From the NCBI GenBank assembly GCA_947164985.1, contig CAMUYI010000002.1, positions 62,001-126,000 on the forward strand: a stretch of 64,000 nucleotides of DNA, in the 5' to 3' direction. Shown one piece after another: positions 1-9,403 of this stretch (positions are counted from its first letter, which is position 1; each line of letters begins with the position of its first letter). The notes below the pieces were generated by a model. It was not told the DNA's origin. It worked only from the letters and a program-made list of their open reading frames with translations, and made no database searches. The translations under genes and the position numbers were made by a program. The stretch is from an uncultured Bacteroidales bacterium. GTDB taxonomy: Bacteria > Bacteroidota > Bacteroidia > Bacteroidales > Paludibacteraceae.

Positions 1-223
1 AAAAATGGCCAACAATTACTAATAAAAGTAGCAATATGCGAGCAAATTTACATTTTTTTGTCCAAATTATTTGCACATTTGATTAATTTGGAATATCGTA
101 TTTCGGCACGCCCTTATAAATAAGGAATTCTCCGAAAGTACGTTCGCTCAGTTGAGCGAATAGCAAGTTTTTATATCAAAATTAGCAAATATGCGAGCAT
201 TTTGACAAAATTTTACTAAAAAA

Positions 224-255
224 CTTGCATATTCCAAATAATTGTAGTACTTTTG
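224..255 (+). promoter_or_regulatory. Bacteroidota-type promoter for the DUF234 ATPase gene
   Basis: TACTTTTG at 248-255 fits the TAnnTTTG -7 box, with a TTG near 225 as the probable -33 box. It lies about 50 bases before the ATG at 305. The following leader (TTGCAACCG... then CCATTGCAAAA) closely resembles bases 55607-55640, so it is a reused leader sequence in this genome. Confidence 0.6.
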
Positions 256-304
256 CAACCGCTATTGAATTAACGGCCATTGCAAAACTTAAAATATAGA
301 GAAT

Positions 305-1651
305 ATGAGGTTCTACGACAGAGACAATGAACAACAAGAATTGTTGCGAATCCGAGAAATGGCTTATAAGGATATGAGCCGGATGACGTTGGTGATAGGA
401 CGCAGACGTATCGGAAAAACAATGCTCATCAAGCATACCTTTGAGGCATCAGGGGATATGCTGTACTTGTTCATTGCCCGGAAAAGCGAGTCGGAATTGG
501 TGACGACGCTGGTTGAGAACCTCCGCGAGCAGACTGATATGTACATCCCGGAAGGTATGACATCGTTTGCGGCGTTGCTGCGACATCTGTTTGAGCAAGG
601 CAAGCATCAGGCATTCACATTGGTGCTGGATGAGTTTCAGGAGTTTCAGAACATCAATCCGTCGATCTTCTCAGATATGCAGAACCTATGGGATTCGTAT
701 CGGGAGAAGACGCATATCAACCTCGTAATCAGCGGTTCGGCTTACCGAATGATGCAGAAGATATTCATGGACAAGGACGAGCCATTGTTCAACCGTGCCG
801 ATCATATCATCCGTCTGCAACCATTCCGTACGGAGGTGCTGAAGCAGATCTTGAAGGATCATAATCCGGACTATACGAACGATGATCTGTTGGCGCTGTA
901 TACCATCACCGGTGGTGTGCCGAAGTACATGACATGGCTGCTGGACAACGGTTGCGCGACAAAGGAACAGATGTATGCGTATGTGTTCTCGGAGAACTCG
1001 CATTTTCTGGAGGAAGGCCGGACGTTGCTGGTGAGTGAGTTTGGTAAGAACTACGGCACGTATTTCTCGATATTGCAAGAGATAGCGTCGGGTTATACCG
1101 CGCAAGCTCAGATTGAGCAGCAGTTAGGAGGCATCTCTGTCGGGGGACATCTGAAGACGTTGGACGAGACATACAGCGTGATAAAGAAGGAGCGTCCAAT
1201 ACTGGCAAAGCCGGAGAGCAAGACGGTGCAGTATCAGTTGAATGATAACTTCCTGCGGTTCTGGTTCCGATATGTGGAGAAGAACCGTTCGATGATCGAG
1301 ATACAGAACTATGCGGGATTGCTTCGATTGGCCGAGAAGGATTATGAGACGTATAGCGGCAAGGTGCTGGAGCGATATTTCCGTCAGCAGTTAGCCGAGA
1401 CACAGGAATGGCGCGAGATCAACGGCTGGTGGCGCAACAAGGCGATTGTGTATAAGGGCAAGACGATAGCTGCGGAAGTGGATATTGTGGCGCTTCCGGT
1501 AGAGGGCAAGAGAGCCTTGGTGGCAGAAGTGAAGCGCAAGAAGGAGGAATACAGGCATGAGCTGTTTATGCTGAAGGTGGATTACCTGAAGCAGACGGAT
1601 CTGCGGCACTATGGTGTGGAGACGCGTTTGCTGACGCTGGAGGAGATGTGA
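305..1651 (+). CDS. AAA ATPase with C-terminal DUF234 nuclease-like domain
   Basis: A 448-residue protein of the archaeal-type ATPase + DUF234 family, very common in Bacteroidota and of unsettled function. The Walker A motif GRRRIGKT is at residues 32-39 and the Walker B LVLDE near 106-110. A winged-helix-like middle precedes a C-terminal part with EVDIV (about 391) and AEVKRKK (about 407), which resemble the D and ExK parts of a PD-(D/E)xK nuclease fold. The ATG at 305 follows a good promoter. It is codirectional with the ATPase gene 38 bases downstream and may be cotranscribed with it. Many relatives exist in multiple copies per genome, so a specific defence role is not implied. Confidence 0.85.
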   Translation: MRFYDRDNEQQELLRIREMAYKDMSRMTLVIGRRRIGKTMLIKHTFEASGDMLYLFIARKSESELVTTLVENLREQTDMYIPEGMTSFAALLRHLFEQGKHQAFTLVLDEFQEFQNINPSIFSDMQNLWDSYREKTHINLVISGSAYRMMQKIFMDKDEPLFNRADHIIRLQPFRTEVLKQILKDHNPDYTNDDLLALYTITGGVPKYMTWLLDNGCATKEQMYAYVFSENSHFLEEGRTLLVSEFGKNYGTYFSILQEIASGYTAQAQIEQQLGGISVGGHLKTLDETYSVIKKERPILAKPESKTVQYQLNDNFLRFWFRYVEKNRSMIEIQNYAGLLRLAEKDYETYSGKVLERYFRQQLAETQEWREINGWWRNKAIVYKGKTIAAEVDIVALPVEGKRALVAEVKRKKEEYRHELFMLKVDYLKQTDLRHYGVETRLLTLEEM

Positions 1652-1689
1652 TGTCATGAGTAAAGTAAAGGGTAAATAATCAATACTAT

Positions 1690-3888
1690 ATGAGGCAGAT
1701 ACAAATAGAACTTAAAAATTGTTTCGGCATTAAGGAACTGAATCGGACATTGGATTATAGCGGAGGAAAGAATACTCAGGTTATCTATGCACCGAATGGT
1801 GTAATGAAGACGTCATTGGCAAATGTACTTCGATTTATCTCCGGGCAGTCGGGAGAGGAACCGAAGGATAGATTGCACCCTGAGAATATTGTAACACATC
1901 TTGTGCTGGCGGATGGAGTTGCCATGGATAAATCGAATTTGTTCGTAGCGGATGCTGAAGATGTACAAACTTATGATCCAAACGAGGCTATGTCCACTCT
2001 ATTAGCCAGTAAAAGGTTGAAAGATGAATACGAAGCTATCTGTAAGAGTTTAGATAAAGAGAAGGCAAATTTTATAAAGAAATTAAAAGCCGAGTCGGAG
2101 AGTAGGGATTGCGAAAGCGAAATAATGGATGTGTTTGGGAGCCCGAATATGTCAATCTATGATTGCATGGAACTATTGTCACAGCAAATAGGTACGCAAT
2201 CATTCCATCAGTTTAAATTCCGCTATAATGATGTCTTTGACAAAAAAGGAGCTGTCCGTACTTTTCTTGAACAACATAGTGCGAATTTGCAGTCCTATGT
2301 AAGTTCATTTCATCAATTATTATCCAGCTCAACCGTATTTCGCTCGGAAGGACAATGGCAATTCGGCACCTATCAAGCTGATAAAATGATCAGTATCACT
2401 TCGGATGGCGCATTCTTTGGTGTACACCATAAGTTCACATTGCAGGATAATACTACCATAGAGTCTGTAGATGAATTCAAGGGCAAAATTCAGTCTGAAA
2501 AAGAACGTATTTTTAGCAATCCATCATTACTTGAGCAATTTAATACAGTGGCCTCTCAATTAGACGGAAATGCTGACTTGCGAAAATTCCAGATAATCAT
2601 TACCGCGCAGAAAGAATTATTGGTCGAGATGGCTGATTATGACGGCTTTCGTAAGAAAGTATGGTATGGTCATATGGCGTGCCCCAATGTAAAGCCATAC
2701 TTGGATAGTTTTTGTGCACTATATGCAGAGAAAAAACCAAGACTCCAAGAAATTATACGAGAGGCGCAGCAGGAACAAGAAGCATGGAGAAAGATAGTGG
2801 AACTTTTCGGACAACGATTCCATATGCCTTTCCGTATAGACATAGAAAATAGAGCAGACGTGATTTTAAAACAAGAGACGGCTCATTTACAGTTCTATTA
2901 CAAAGATTACAACGGTGCTGACATCAAAACCAAGAAAGAAGAGTTGTGGCGGATACTTAGTAAAGGAGAGATGCGCGCTTTATATATCTTGCAACTACTT
3001 TTCGAATTAGAAGCACGAAAGCAAGAAGGAAAGGAATGTTTGCTGGTATTCGATGATATCGCAGATTCGTTTGACTATAGGAATAAATATGCAATCGTTG
3101 AATATCTTCATGATTTGAATGCCAAATATGGAGGGCTATTTAAGTTATTAATCTTAACACACAACTTTGATTTTTATCGAACAATCTTCAGTCGCTTGAA
3201 TCTCCGAAGCGATCAAATATGCATGGCTATGAGACAGAATGATGGTTCGATAGATATAAAGAATGGAACGTATGTGAAGGATGTGTATTCTAAAGTCATC
3301 ATTCCAAACAGTAATAAAAGAGAATTTTTCTTAACATGGATCCCGTTTGCTCGTAATCTGATTGAGTATCACAAGGGTACAAGTGATGCGGATTACATCA
3401 AGTTAACCAGCTGTCTACATCAAAAGTCCGATACTCCTACCATTACGGATACAGAAGTGAAACAAATACTAAACCAGTATTCACAAGGACGAAATTGCTT
3501 GTGGACATGCACGGGTCGGAGCGTGGAGAGTTTAATCTACGAAGCAGCTGATGACATATTGACGCGTCATGACGTGGATCCAATATGCATAGAGAATAAA
3601 GTGGTGTTGTCCATGGCCATTCGTCATCTATCCGAGAAATATATGAAGAATCAACTTTTGGCGGTGGGCGTGACAGATGCCGAATTAGCAACCGATGATA
3701 CTCAAACAGGAGCATGGACTCAACTGATGAAGGATCGTTGTCCATCGGATCCTAAGATGGATGTGATTGAAAAAGTGAATATGATGACACCTGAGCTGAT
3801 TCATGTCAATAGTTTTATGTATGAACCGCTCATAGATATGTCTATTGAGCATTTGACAGCTTTGTATCGAGAGTGTAAGAGTCTTTAA
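1690..3888 (+). CDS. Large SMC/AAA_13-like ATPase, possible RloC/PrrC-type
   Basis: A 732-residue ATPase with its nucleotide-binding halves at the two ends. The N-terminal P-loop APNGVMKTS (34-42) is unusual because Met replaces the Gly before the Lys. LSKGEMRAL (about 423) matches an ABC signature and LLVFDDIAD (about 451) a Walker B, followed by LTHNFDF as the H-loop. The middle is helical. After the ATPase core, RNLIE (about 555) followed by a His 18 residues later recalls the Arg-Glu-His arrangement of PrrC/RloC anticodon nucleases, but the spacing differs, so this is only a suggestion. The gene ends 3 bases from the convergent HNH gene on the other strand. Confidence 0.7.
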   Translation: MRQIQIELKNCFGIKELNRTLDYSGGKNTQVIYAPNGVMKTSLANVLRFISGQSGEEPKDRLHPENIVTHLVLADGVAMDKSNLFVADAEDVQTYDPNEAMSTLLASKRLKDEYEAICKSLDKEKANFIKKLKAESESRDCESEIMDVFGSPNMSIYDCMELLSQQIGTQSFHQFKFRYNDVFDKKGAVRTFLEQHSANLQSYVSSFHQLLSSSTVFRSEGQWQFGTYQADKMISITSDGAFFGVHHKFTLQDNTTIESVDEFKGKIQSEKERIFSNPSLLEQFNTVASQLDGNADLRKFQIIITAQKELLVEMADYDGFRKKVWYGHMACPNVKPYLDSFCALYAEKKPRLQEIIREAQQEQEAWRKIVELFGQRFHMPFRIDIENRADVILKQETAHLQFYYKDYNGADIKTKKEELWRILSKGEMRALYILQLLFELEARKQEGKECLLVFDDIADSFDYRNKYAIVEYLHDLNAKYGGLFKLLILTHNFDFYRTIFSRLNLRSDQICMAMRQNDGSIDIKNGTYVKDVYSKVIIPNSNKREFFLTWIPFARNLIEYHKGTSDADYIKLTSCLHQKSDTPTITDTEVKQILNQYSQGRNCLWTCTGRSVESLIYEAADDILTRHDVDPICIENKVVLSMAIRHLSEKYMKNQLLAVGVTDAELATDDTQTGAWTQLMKDRCPSDPKMDVIEKVNMMTPELIHVNSFMYEPLIDMSIEHLTALYRECKSL

Positions 3889-3891
3889 TAG

Positions 3892-4923
3892 TTATAGATT
3901 GTCATCAACATGAATATCTAATTGTTCCAAGATATCGCGTGTAAGTTTAGATAACGGACGGTTGATTTGGTTAGCGGTTTCAAGATTCTTCCCCCATACG
4001 AAATCATAGACATCTTTATGCGTATAGCCAGCATTTTGGAAAGATGTAGATAGCGCATCTGCCATAGGACCACGGTATATGCGTGCTTTCTCAATCATTT
4101 CCATAACATAATCATCATGCATTTGGTACAAATGATCCAGTCCCAAGTGCATGATGTTTAGTTTCTCAGCTTGAGATGGCATATCAAATTCGATTGAGAG
4201 ATTCTCTTGCTTAATCTCCTCCTCGAGTAGCAGGGGTAATTTGCTATCTGCATATTTTACTTTGAATTTAGATGTGAATCCTTCAAAATAAGGATTGATA
4301 CCAAGTGGTTTTGTTAATTTAGTATGGTTGCAATCGTGACATGATGGTACAAGGTTGTAGAACGAAACTACAAGTAAAGGACAATTCGCTTGACCATAAA
4401 AGTGATCATATTCAGGACGGGCCTTTCCATCGTCTTCCAGATACGTGAATGTATAATTCCGGTTGCAATATGGACACGTACGGATGTTCAGTTTCTTAAA
4501 GAAATAGTAGGCAATGTCATGATTCTTATAAGTTTCACTTTCTTTCTTTTCCTCTTCATTCGTTAGATCAAAGAGAGGTTTCGATTTCGTGAATTTATCG
4601 TACAAATCGGAGAATTGAGCTTGTAACTTCTCATGTAGATCTTTTTGAACACGTTTTTTTGATATCGAACGACCGATGGAATACTTATATGAATTATTTA
4701 TAAGAGTTGCAGTTTCTTTGTATGCCAAAATATAATCATCGAGATGAGAGTAGTAACGATTGACAACCAAATTAGCAATCACTTTATCTTCGTGAGATAG
4801 ACTGCTACCATCAATAGCATCCAGCATGGTCTGCCGATAGTTATTCTGCTCAATATAGCGTTTGAGTAGAATGAGCCATCTTACTGCTAATGTATCTATA
4901 TTGTCATTATTGATGTATATCAT
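3892..4923 (-). CDS. HNH endonuclease, Septu PtuB-like partner
   Basis: A 343-residue protein. An HNH core is clear: CPYCNRNYTF (about 150), the RPEYDHFYG segment with the catalytic His (about 168-175), and PSCHDCNHTK (about 189-198), giving two CxxC zinc knuckles around the DH. This form (YCNRNY ... DHF ... NLVPSC.DCN) is the one found in PtuB and other ATPase-linked HNH nucleases. Its start overlaps the end of the upstream ATPase gene by 4 bases (ATGA), a translationally coupled pair. It presumably cleaves DNA when released or activated by the ATPase. It is longer than classic PtuB because of an N-terminal helical region of about 140 residues. Confidence 0.85.
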   Translation of the reverse strand: MIYINNDNIDTLAVRWLILLKRYIEQNNYRQTMLDAIDGSSLSHEDKVIANLVVNRYYSHLDDYILAYKETATLINNSYKYSIGRSISKKRVQKDLHEKLQAQFSDLYDKFTKSKPLFDLTNEEEKKESETYKNHDIAYYFFKKLNIRTCPYCNRNYTFTYLEDDGKARPEYDHFYGQANCPLLVVSFYNLVPSCHDCNHTKLTKPLGINPYFEGFTSKFKVKYADSKLPLLLEEEIKQENLSIEFDMPSQAEKLNIMHLGLDHLYQMHDDYVMEMIEKARIYRGPMADALSTSFQNAGYTHKDVYDFVWGKNLETANQINRPLSKLTRDILEQLDIHVDDNL

Positions 4924-7340
4924 AACTGATTGGCGCGTAGTAGTTTGAGTAATTGTTCTTTTAAATAGGGTTCTCCAATAACGGATATCTCCTGTTTCAT
5001 CTCTTCGATGTCTTCATCATTGAATTGGTTATCATTAAGTTTGCGGAATATCTCATTGATTTTTTGATACGCAAACTCACCCATGGGTAAGTTGGGCAAG
5101 AAGAATCCATTTTTTAACAAGCTATGGATATTTGCTCCAAAGGTGTTTTCTTGCATATCATAGTCCGGTATACCGTCCTTGAGGAATAGTACATTACTTT
5201 TAGGAATATCAGATAACACGAACGGCGAGTGCGTAACGATTGTGATATTGATATTTTTGATGCGTTTCCACCGGATACCATATATCTGCTCAACCATTCG
5301 ATTGATTAACTTGCGCTGAAAATCCGGATGAAAATAAAGTTCTATTTCCTCCAATATAAGATTTACTGAATGATATTCAACATAGGAAGAATCGATGTTC
5401 AGGAGGTGATATATAATTGCGCCGATATTATTAAGCAGTTGTTTCTCTCCGGAACTTAAGGTTTCAAACTCCATATATGAGCCTCTGTCCTGCAACACGA
5501 TGTCAAAATCGAATACAGGAGGAATAAGATGAAAGAGATCTACATTATCTGCTCCATAGTAATGCGCAATGCTGGAAATGCTTTTTATCTTAGATGTCGA
5601 ATCCTCGGGATGATAATCTATGTCAAGATCCGGTTCATCTTTGTATATATCGGCAGACATACTAAGGTAGTTGTTTGTCTGCACCAACTTACGTGTAATA
5701 TGAGACTCGGCATCCATGTCGTCGTTAAGCAAACTGAATAATCTCGATAGAGTATGCGGAGAATACTCGTATGTAGAATCTACGCCCCATTTCTTATCTC
5801 CTTCTTGTATAATTTCTTTGTATTTCGGGTAGGTCTCAAAGATAGACAAGGTCTTGTAAATCTTATATAACTGAGCTCTTTCCTTATTGCTTAACTTATT
5901 GAAAGGCTTGTCATATAAAATCTTCGGATCAAATTGATAGCGAATAGCCAATGAGAAGATAGTGTGCAAACGAGCTATCTGTTGGAGATTATATGATTGA
6001 TAATTGGCAATTTGATCTAATATATTGTAGTCGGGAAGATAGTCATAGAGCATTGTTATTCTACTCGAATCGTCTACCATCTCCAGCTGTTCTTCTAATT
6101 TATGAACTAATGTCCGAATGAGGGTGACATATTTTTTGATATTCGATTGGCGAACTTTCGCTTTTTTATCAATATCGCGAATAGTCCTACTTTGGAAAGT
6201 TCTATACATCTCTCTTTGTTCTTGAGACCATTCAGAACCAAGCAATATTCGCTCTAATGAATTTTGGACATCTTTTATATATGATTCTGATAAATGCTTC
6301 AGCGCATAATGGACTTGTTGAAGTTGGTCTAAATCTAATTTTTTCCTACTTAGAACTTTCTTAATGTTATTGATATCTTTTCGTAATGGTTCCAATGCCC
6401 AATCCAGTGAATAATCATCCCCATTATGGCTTATAAAGAAATTATTGATGGCACGAGTGAAAAGTTTATTGGCCATCGTGGGGGTTAGACGGATACCGAT
6501 TGCCCTTTTCCCTAATATATTTCGGAATGCATTTGGTTCATCGCTGGACTTAACAAAGAGATATAGTAATCGTTGCTTGGATAATAATGTTTCTCTATTG
6601 ATGTCGATATTGCCAGTTATGCGATAAGGATGAATTGAAAGAGGAGTGATGTATCCATCATTCTTATGGAAGATGCGATGCATCCAAAACACCTTATTCT
6701 GTGTTTCTTCGTTTAGTATATCATCTCCAACATACACCCATTCTTTTTTGAAATCAAATGCATTATAAGCATAGTGTGAATAATTGGATACTAGGGTATA
6801 AATATGTTCGAGGATTATTGTCGGAGCAGGGTTAACTTTTCGAAGGACATATTGAGTGTCAGTAGAGTTTTGCAGCTCTGATATATCTGCAATAGAAAGT
6901 AAACCATCGTTTTTCTGAGTAGAATATAGTCGGTAGATGGTATTGTCAATCTGAAAGAATAACTCTGCGCATACTCCACTAACAGGAAGAAGCGGTTGAA
7001 TACCAACCGAATGTTGACTACGCAGATGTTTGGCGATGTAATTGTTCACCAAACGAATTATCAATTCTACGATAGTACTTTTACCGTCACCGTTCATACC
7101 AACAATGGCATTTAGGTTAATAGTAGGTATATATTTCTTCTTATCTCCGAAATGTAAAGGAGAAACGGGGGTGAAGAATGAATCATACAATGGTTTTGTG
7201 TACCTACTGCCACGATATACTCTATCTTTTATCTCAAACCGATAATCGGTGCAAAAATAATAGTACACATTTTCTTTAAGACATTTTCGGATGTGTATGG
7301 CGCAACCATCCAGTACGCGAAGCGCTAAGAGTTTGAACAT
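4920..7340 (-). CDS. Large AAA/ABC-type ATPase of the Septu-like pair (PtuA-like)
   Basis: An 806-residue ATPase. Walker A GMNGDGKS is near residues 81-88, the signature LSSGEKQLL near 627, Walker B ILEEIELYFHP near 660 and the H-loop THSPF near 700. A helical insert of more than 500 residues separates the P-loop from the signature, as in overcoming-lysogenisation/Septu-type ATPases. It is the first gene of a two-gene minus-strand operon with the HNH nuclease. A Bacteroidota promoter (complement of 7373-7404) lies 33 bases upstream. The protein is larger than typical PtuA, so it may be a Septu variant or a separate ATPase-HNH family. Confidence 0.8.
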   Translation of the reverse strand: MFKLLALRVLDGCAIHIRKCLKENVYYYFCTDYRFEIKDRVYRGSRYTKPLYDSFFTPVSPLHFGDKKKYIPTINLNAIVGMNGDGKSTIVELIIRLVNNYIAKHLRSQHSVGIQPLLPVSGVCAELFFQIDNTIYRLYSTQKNDGLLSIADISELQNSTDTQYVLRKVNPAPTIILEHIYTLVSNYSHYAYNAFDFKKEWVYVGDDILNEETQNKVFWMHRIFHKNDGYITPLSIHPYRITGNIDINRETLLSKQRLLYLFVKSSDEPNAFRNILGKRAIGIRLTPTMANKLFTRAINNFFISHNGDDYSLDWALEPLRKDINNIKKVLSRKKLDLDQLQQVHYALKHLSESYIKDVQNSLERILLGSEWSQEQREMYRTFQSRTIRDIDKKAKVRQSNIKKYVTLIRTLVHKLEEQLEMVDDSSRITMLYDYLPDYNILDQIANYQSYNLQQIARLHTIFSLAIRYQFDPKILYDKPFNKLSNKERAQLYKIYKTLSIFETYPKYKEIIQEGDKKWGVDSTYEYSPHTLSRLFSLLNDDMDAESHITRKLVQTNNYLSMSADIYKDEPDLDIDYHPEDSTSKIKSISSIAHYYGADNVDLFHLIPPVFDFDIVLQDRGSYMEFETLSSGEKQLLNNIGAIIYHLLNIDSSYVEYHSVNLILEEIELYFHPDFQRKLINRMVEQIYGIRWKRIKNINITIVTHSPFVLSDIPKSNVLFLKDGIPDYDMQENTFGANIHSLLKNGFFLPNLPMGEFAYQKINEIFRKLNDNQFNDEDIEEMKQEISVIGEPYLKEQLLKLLRANQL

Positions 7341-7372
7341 AGTATTGTTGTGTTAAGTCGTTAATTTGGGCG

Positions 7373-7404
7373 CAAAGGTACATAAATTCTTATAATTATG
7401 CAAA
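7373..7404 (-). promoter_or_regulatory. Promoter of the ATPase-HNH operon
   Basis: On the minus strand TTTG (complement of 7401-7404), 20 bases, then TACCTTTG (complement of 7373-7380) forms a full Bacteroidota -33/-7 pair upstream of the start at 7340. Confidence 0.75.
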
Positions 7405-7464
7405 TTTTTAATAAAAAATATGCATATTTTTGCCATTTTTCTCGCTGATTCACCGGATTAGCAG

Positions 7465-7570
7465 TAATTTTGTCGTCGGAGTTGTCTTGACAACGATGGC
7501 GTCACAAACGTGACTTATAAAGTTGACGCAACTCCTCCTCTTCGGCTCGCAAACATTACATTGGTTTACG
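7465..7570 (+). promoter_or_regulatory. Promoter plus structured 5' leader (copy 1)
   Basis: TAATTTTG at 7465-7472 is a -7 box and is followed at once by a leader shared with 14435-14550. Both copies have GTCGTCGGA, a first stem arm, about 35-50 variable bases, the matching arm, then CTCCTCTTCG and a conserved block GCAAACATTACATTGGTTTA. The long stem is GGAGTTG/CAACTCC here and GGAATTG/CAATTCC in the second copy, so a base pair has changed on both sides. Local hairpins GTTGTC-tt-GACAAC (7481-7494) and GTCAC-aaac-GTGAC (7501-7514) also occur. It could be a regulatory RNA leader. Confidence 0.65.
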
Positions 7571-7623
7571 ATCCGATATTATTGAGGAGTTAGCAAAATT
7601 ATTAACTTAAATCCATTAAGAAA

Positions 7624-7887
7624 ATGGCAGAAAGAATTGATTTGAATGCGGAGTTACGGGAGTTTCTTCGCATTCGGGTGACCCAGATCTTGGGTGAGGA
7701 ACAAGAAAACAGAGACATGTTAAAACTATGTATCAAGGAGGCGGGAGATGACATCTTCTGCCTCCTTTACGATTATCAGGTAGACAGAGGGTGGGAGCAG
7801 ATTGCAGAGAACATGGCACGCATGACAGGAATCGAGCGCAGTACAACCTACAAAATCCGAGAACGTATCAGAAAAGGCAGGCGGTAG
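7624..7887 (+). CDS. Small protein with possible C-terminal helix-turn-helix
   Basis: An 87-residue protein I do not recognise. It is predicted mostly helical; the C-terminal half (WEQIAENMARMTGIERST then a basic tail IRERIRKGRR) reads like a short helix-turn-helix ending in a positively charged helix, so DNA binding is plausible. It starts 54 bases after the structured leader and is followed by the first E element. The gene occupies the same place as the DUF5675 gene in the second module. Confidence 0.7.
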   Translation: MAERIDLNAELREFLRIRVTQILGEEQENRDMLKLCIKEAGDDIFCLLYDYQVDRGWEQIAENMARMTGIERSTTYKIRERIRKGRR

Positions 7888-7930
7888 AGCGATTGTGGAC
7901 TTTTTCTGCAAGAAGATGTGAAAAAAGTCG

Positions 7931-7967
7931 TACTTTTGCAGCCGGATTCCCAAAAGAGTCCGGTTGC
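7931..7967 (+). promoter_or_regulatory. Possible -7 box and hairpin ahead of E element 1
   Basis: TACTTTTG at 7931-7938 fits the -7 consensus but has no TTG at the right distance. It overlaps a hairpin, GCAGCCGGA (7938-7946) with TCCGGTTGC (7959-7967), nine pairs including one G-T. Either a weak promoter for the downstream E element and genes, or a terminator-like hairpin after the 7624 gene. Confidence 0.35.
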
Positions 7968-7980
7968 ATTGGTTTTAGAT

Positions 7981-8142
7981 AAAGGAAAACGAGGAATCTG
8001 CAGTTGCTTATAGCAACCATGTCTAACAGTCAACTCATCTGCTTGTGAGTAAACTCCCAGACAAATGACTTGTCTGTTATCCATCACAGTAAACCTGTCA
8101 GATTCCTCATAAGAAAACGTAATAAGAAAACAGACCGAAAAC
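7981..8142 (+). ncRNA. E element 1: structured multi-hairpin repeat
   Basis: Flanked by AAAGGAAAAC and AAGAAAAC...CCGAAAAC. The closing stem is GAGGAATCTG (7991-8000) with CAGATTCCTC (8099-8108), ten perfect pairs. Inside are GTTGCT-tat-AGCAAC (8003-8017), the family core GCTTGTGAG...CTCCCAGAC (8041-8062) and AGACAA-atgac-TTGTCT after the core. Same plan as the other E elements with different stem sequences. RNA or single-stranded DNA structure; function unknown. Confidence 0.7.
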
Positions 8143-8174
8143 ATATTTCTTTTCATTGGCAAAATATCAAAAAT

Positions 8175-8330
8175 ATGCTTATCCAAAGCAATATAGAATC
8201 ACCGAGGGAACGAGGGCGGACGATGAGTCTATCTGAGGTCCTGGAAGAAATGTTCGGATTCAATCCGAACGCAATTGACGAAGAAAGAAACGGCCGTAAA
8301 TATTCGACCGAAGTGCAAAATACGAAATGA
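8175..8330 (+). CDS. Small 51-residue protein, unknown
   Basis: An unrecognised short reading frame in the position where each E element is followed by a small gene. It stops three bases before the ATG of the ATPase gene at 8334, which supports coexpression. A shorter start at 8223 (MSLSEVLEEMFGF) would give 35 residues. No motif is visible: a short basic N terminus precedes an acidic amphipathic helix. Coding status rests on position and spacing only. Confidence 0.45.
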   Translation: MLIQSNIESPRERGRTMSLSEVLEEMFGFNPNAIDEERNGRKYSTEVQNTK

Positions 8331-8333
8331 TAT

Positions 8334-9401
8334 ATGGAAGGAACAGAATGTACGTTTGACAGGTTGCAGAAGCAGCGGATATTGCCGTCATCGGCGATAC
8401 CGCCGCATGAGTTTTTGTTTACATGGCATGATATCCCTTGCTTTGCAAGGGGCGAGTTGGTTGCTGTGACCGGAAAGGCAAAGTCAGGAAAGACGTATCT
8501 GAACTCTATTCTCATGGCGGCTGCTGGTATCTCCGCGCTGTCACGCGGAGGAGGGGTTTGGCATTTGCTGGGTATAGAGAGAATACGAGAGGAGCCACTG
8601 ACGGTGCTATGGATTGATACGGAGCAGAGTGAGGATTCGACGCATGAGATATTGCGGGATCGGATAGGTACGATGATAGGCGAAGAGCCTTCGCCGGAAC
8701 GGTTCTACGTGTTTAACTTGCGGCAGGTGAGTTTGAAAGACAGGGAGCTGATGGTGGAGACGGCGATTTATTGTTACCAGCCGGACTTAGTGATCTTCGA
8801 TGGAATACGCGATATTGTATCGGATATCAATGACTATGCAGAAGCGCAGAGGGTGATAGGGATATTGTTGTCGATTGCGTCTGATAAGCACACTTGCATT
8901 GTCTGTGTGCTACACCAGAACAAGGCGATTGAGGATAAGACGCTGCGCGGTGCATTGGGTACGGAGTTGCAGAACAAGAGTTTTGAGACGTATGAGTGCT
9001 CGAAGGACGATGACCGGGTGTTTACGATTCGACAAGCAGCTACGCGAAAGTATGATATCCCGTACAAGCAGAAATTCATCGTCAATCCGGAGGGGTTGCC
9101 GGTGCAGTTTGCGGGTGAAGATAGTCCGTCACTTACCGATAACGCAGATAAGAGGTTTAATACTGCTTACCTATTGCCTGATGGACATTTCGATCAGAAG
9201 AAATTATTTGGGTATATATTGCAGAACGGAAGACGGATGGCTCTGGATCAGTTAAGGCAGGTGGTGATGAAAGTAGGGAATATCAAGAGTTTTAACTTTG
9301 CCGGTAAGTTGATTGAGGAAGCGAAGTTGCAGGGGTTGATAGGGCAGGTGTATGAGAACGGGCAGAAGTACTATGGGATGTGTGAGCAGACGATTTTTTG
9401 A
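8334..9401 (+). CDS. RecA/RepA-like AAA_25 ATPase
   Basis: A 355-residue RecA-fold ATPase of the type encoded by plasmids and integrated elements of Bacteroidota (AAA_25, RepA-helicase-like). Walker A TGKAKSGKT is at 46-54 and the Walker B LVIFDGIRD near 151-159; VLHQNKA followed by RGALGTELQNKS corresponds to the later RecA-like motifs. The last 90 residues look like a small winged-helix domain. Such proteins are thought to act in replication or mobilisation of the host element. With no integrase or relaxase nearby, it is the best evidence that 7.5-17 kb derives from a mobile element. Confidence 0.8.
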   Translation: MEGTECTFDRLQKQRILPSSAIPPHEFLFTWHDIPCFARGELVAVTGKAKSGKTYLNSILMAAAGISALSRGGGVWHLLGIERIREEPLTVLWIDTEQSEDSTHEILRDRIGTMIGEEPSPERFYVFNLRQVSLKDRELMVETAIYCYQPDLVIFDGIRDIVSDINDYAEAQRVIGILLSIASDKHTCIVCVLHQNKAIEDKTLRGALGTELQNKSFETYECSKDDDRVFTIRQAATRKYDIPYKQKFIVNPEGLPVQFAGEDSPSLTDNADKRFNTAYLLPDGHFDQKKLFGYILQNGRRMALDQLRQVVMKVGNIKSFNFAGKLIEEAKLQGLIGQVYENGQKYYGMCEQTIF

Positions 9402-9403
9402 CA

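Noticed and set aside
3320..3480. PrrC/RloC anticodon-nuclease triad in the 1690 ATPase
   Set aside because: RxxxE is present but the His lies 18 rather than about 32 residues later, so the assignment was not made in the call beyond a possibility.
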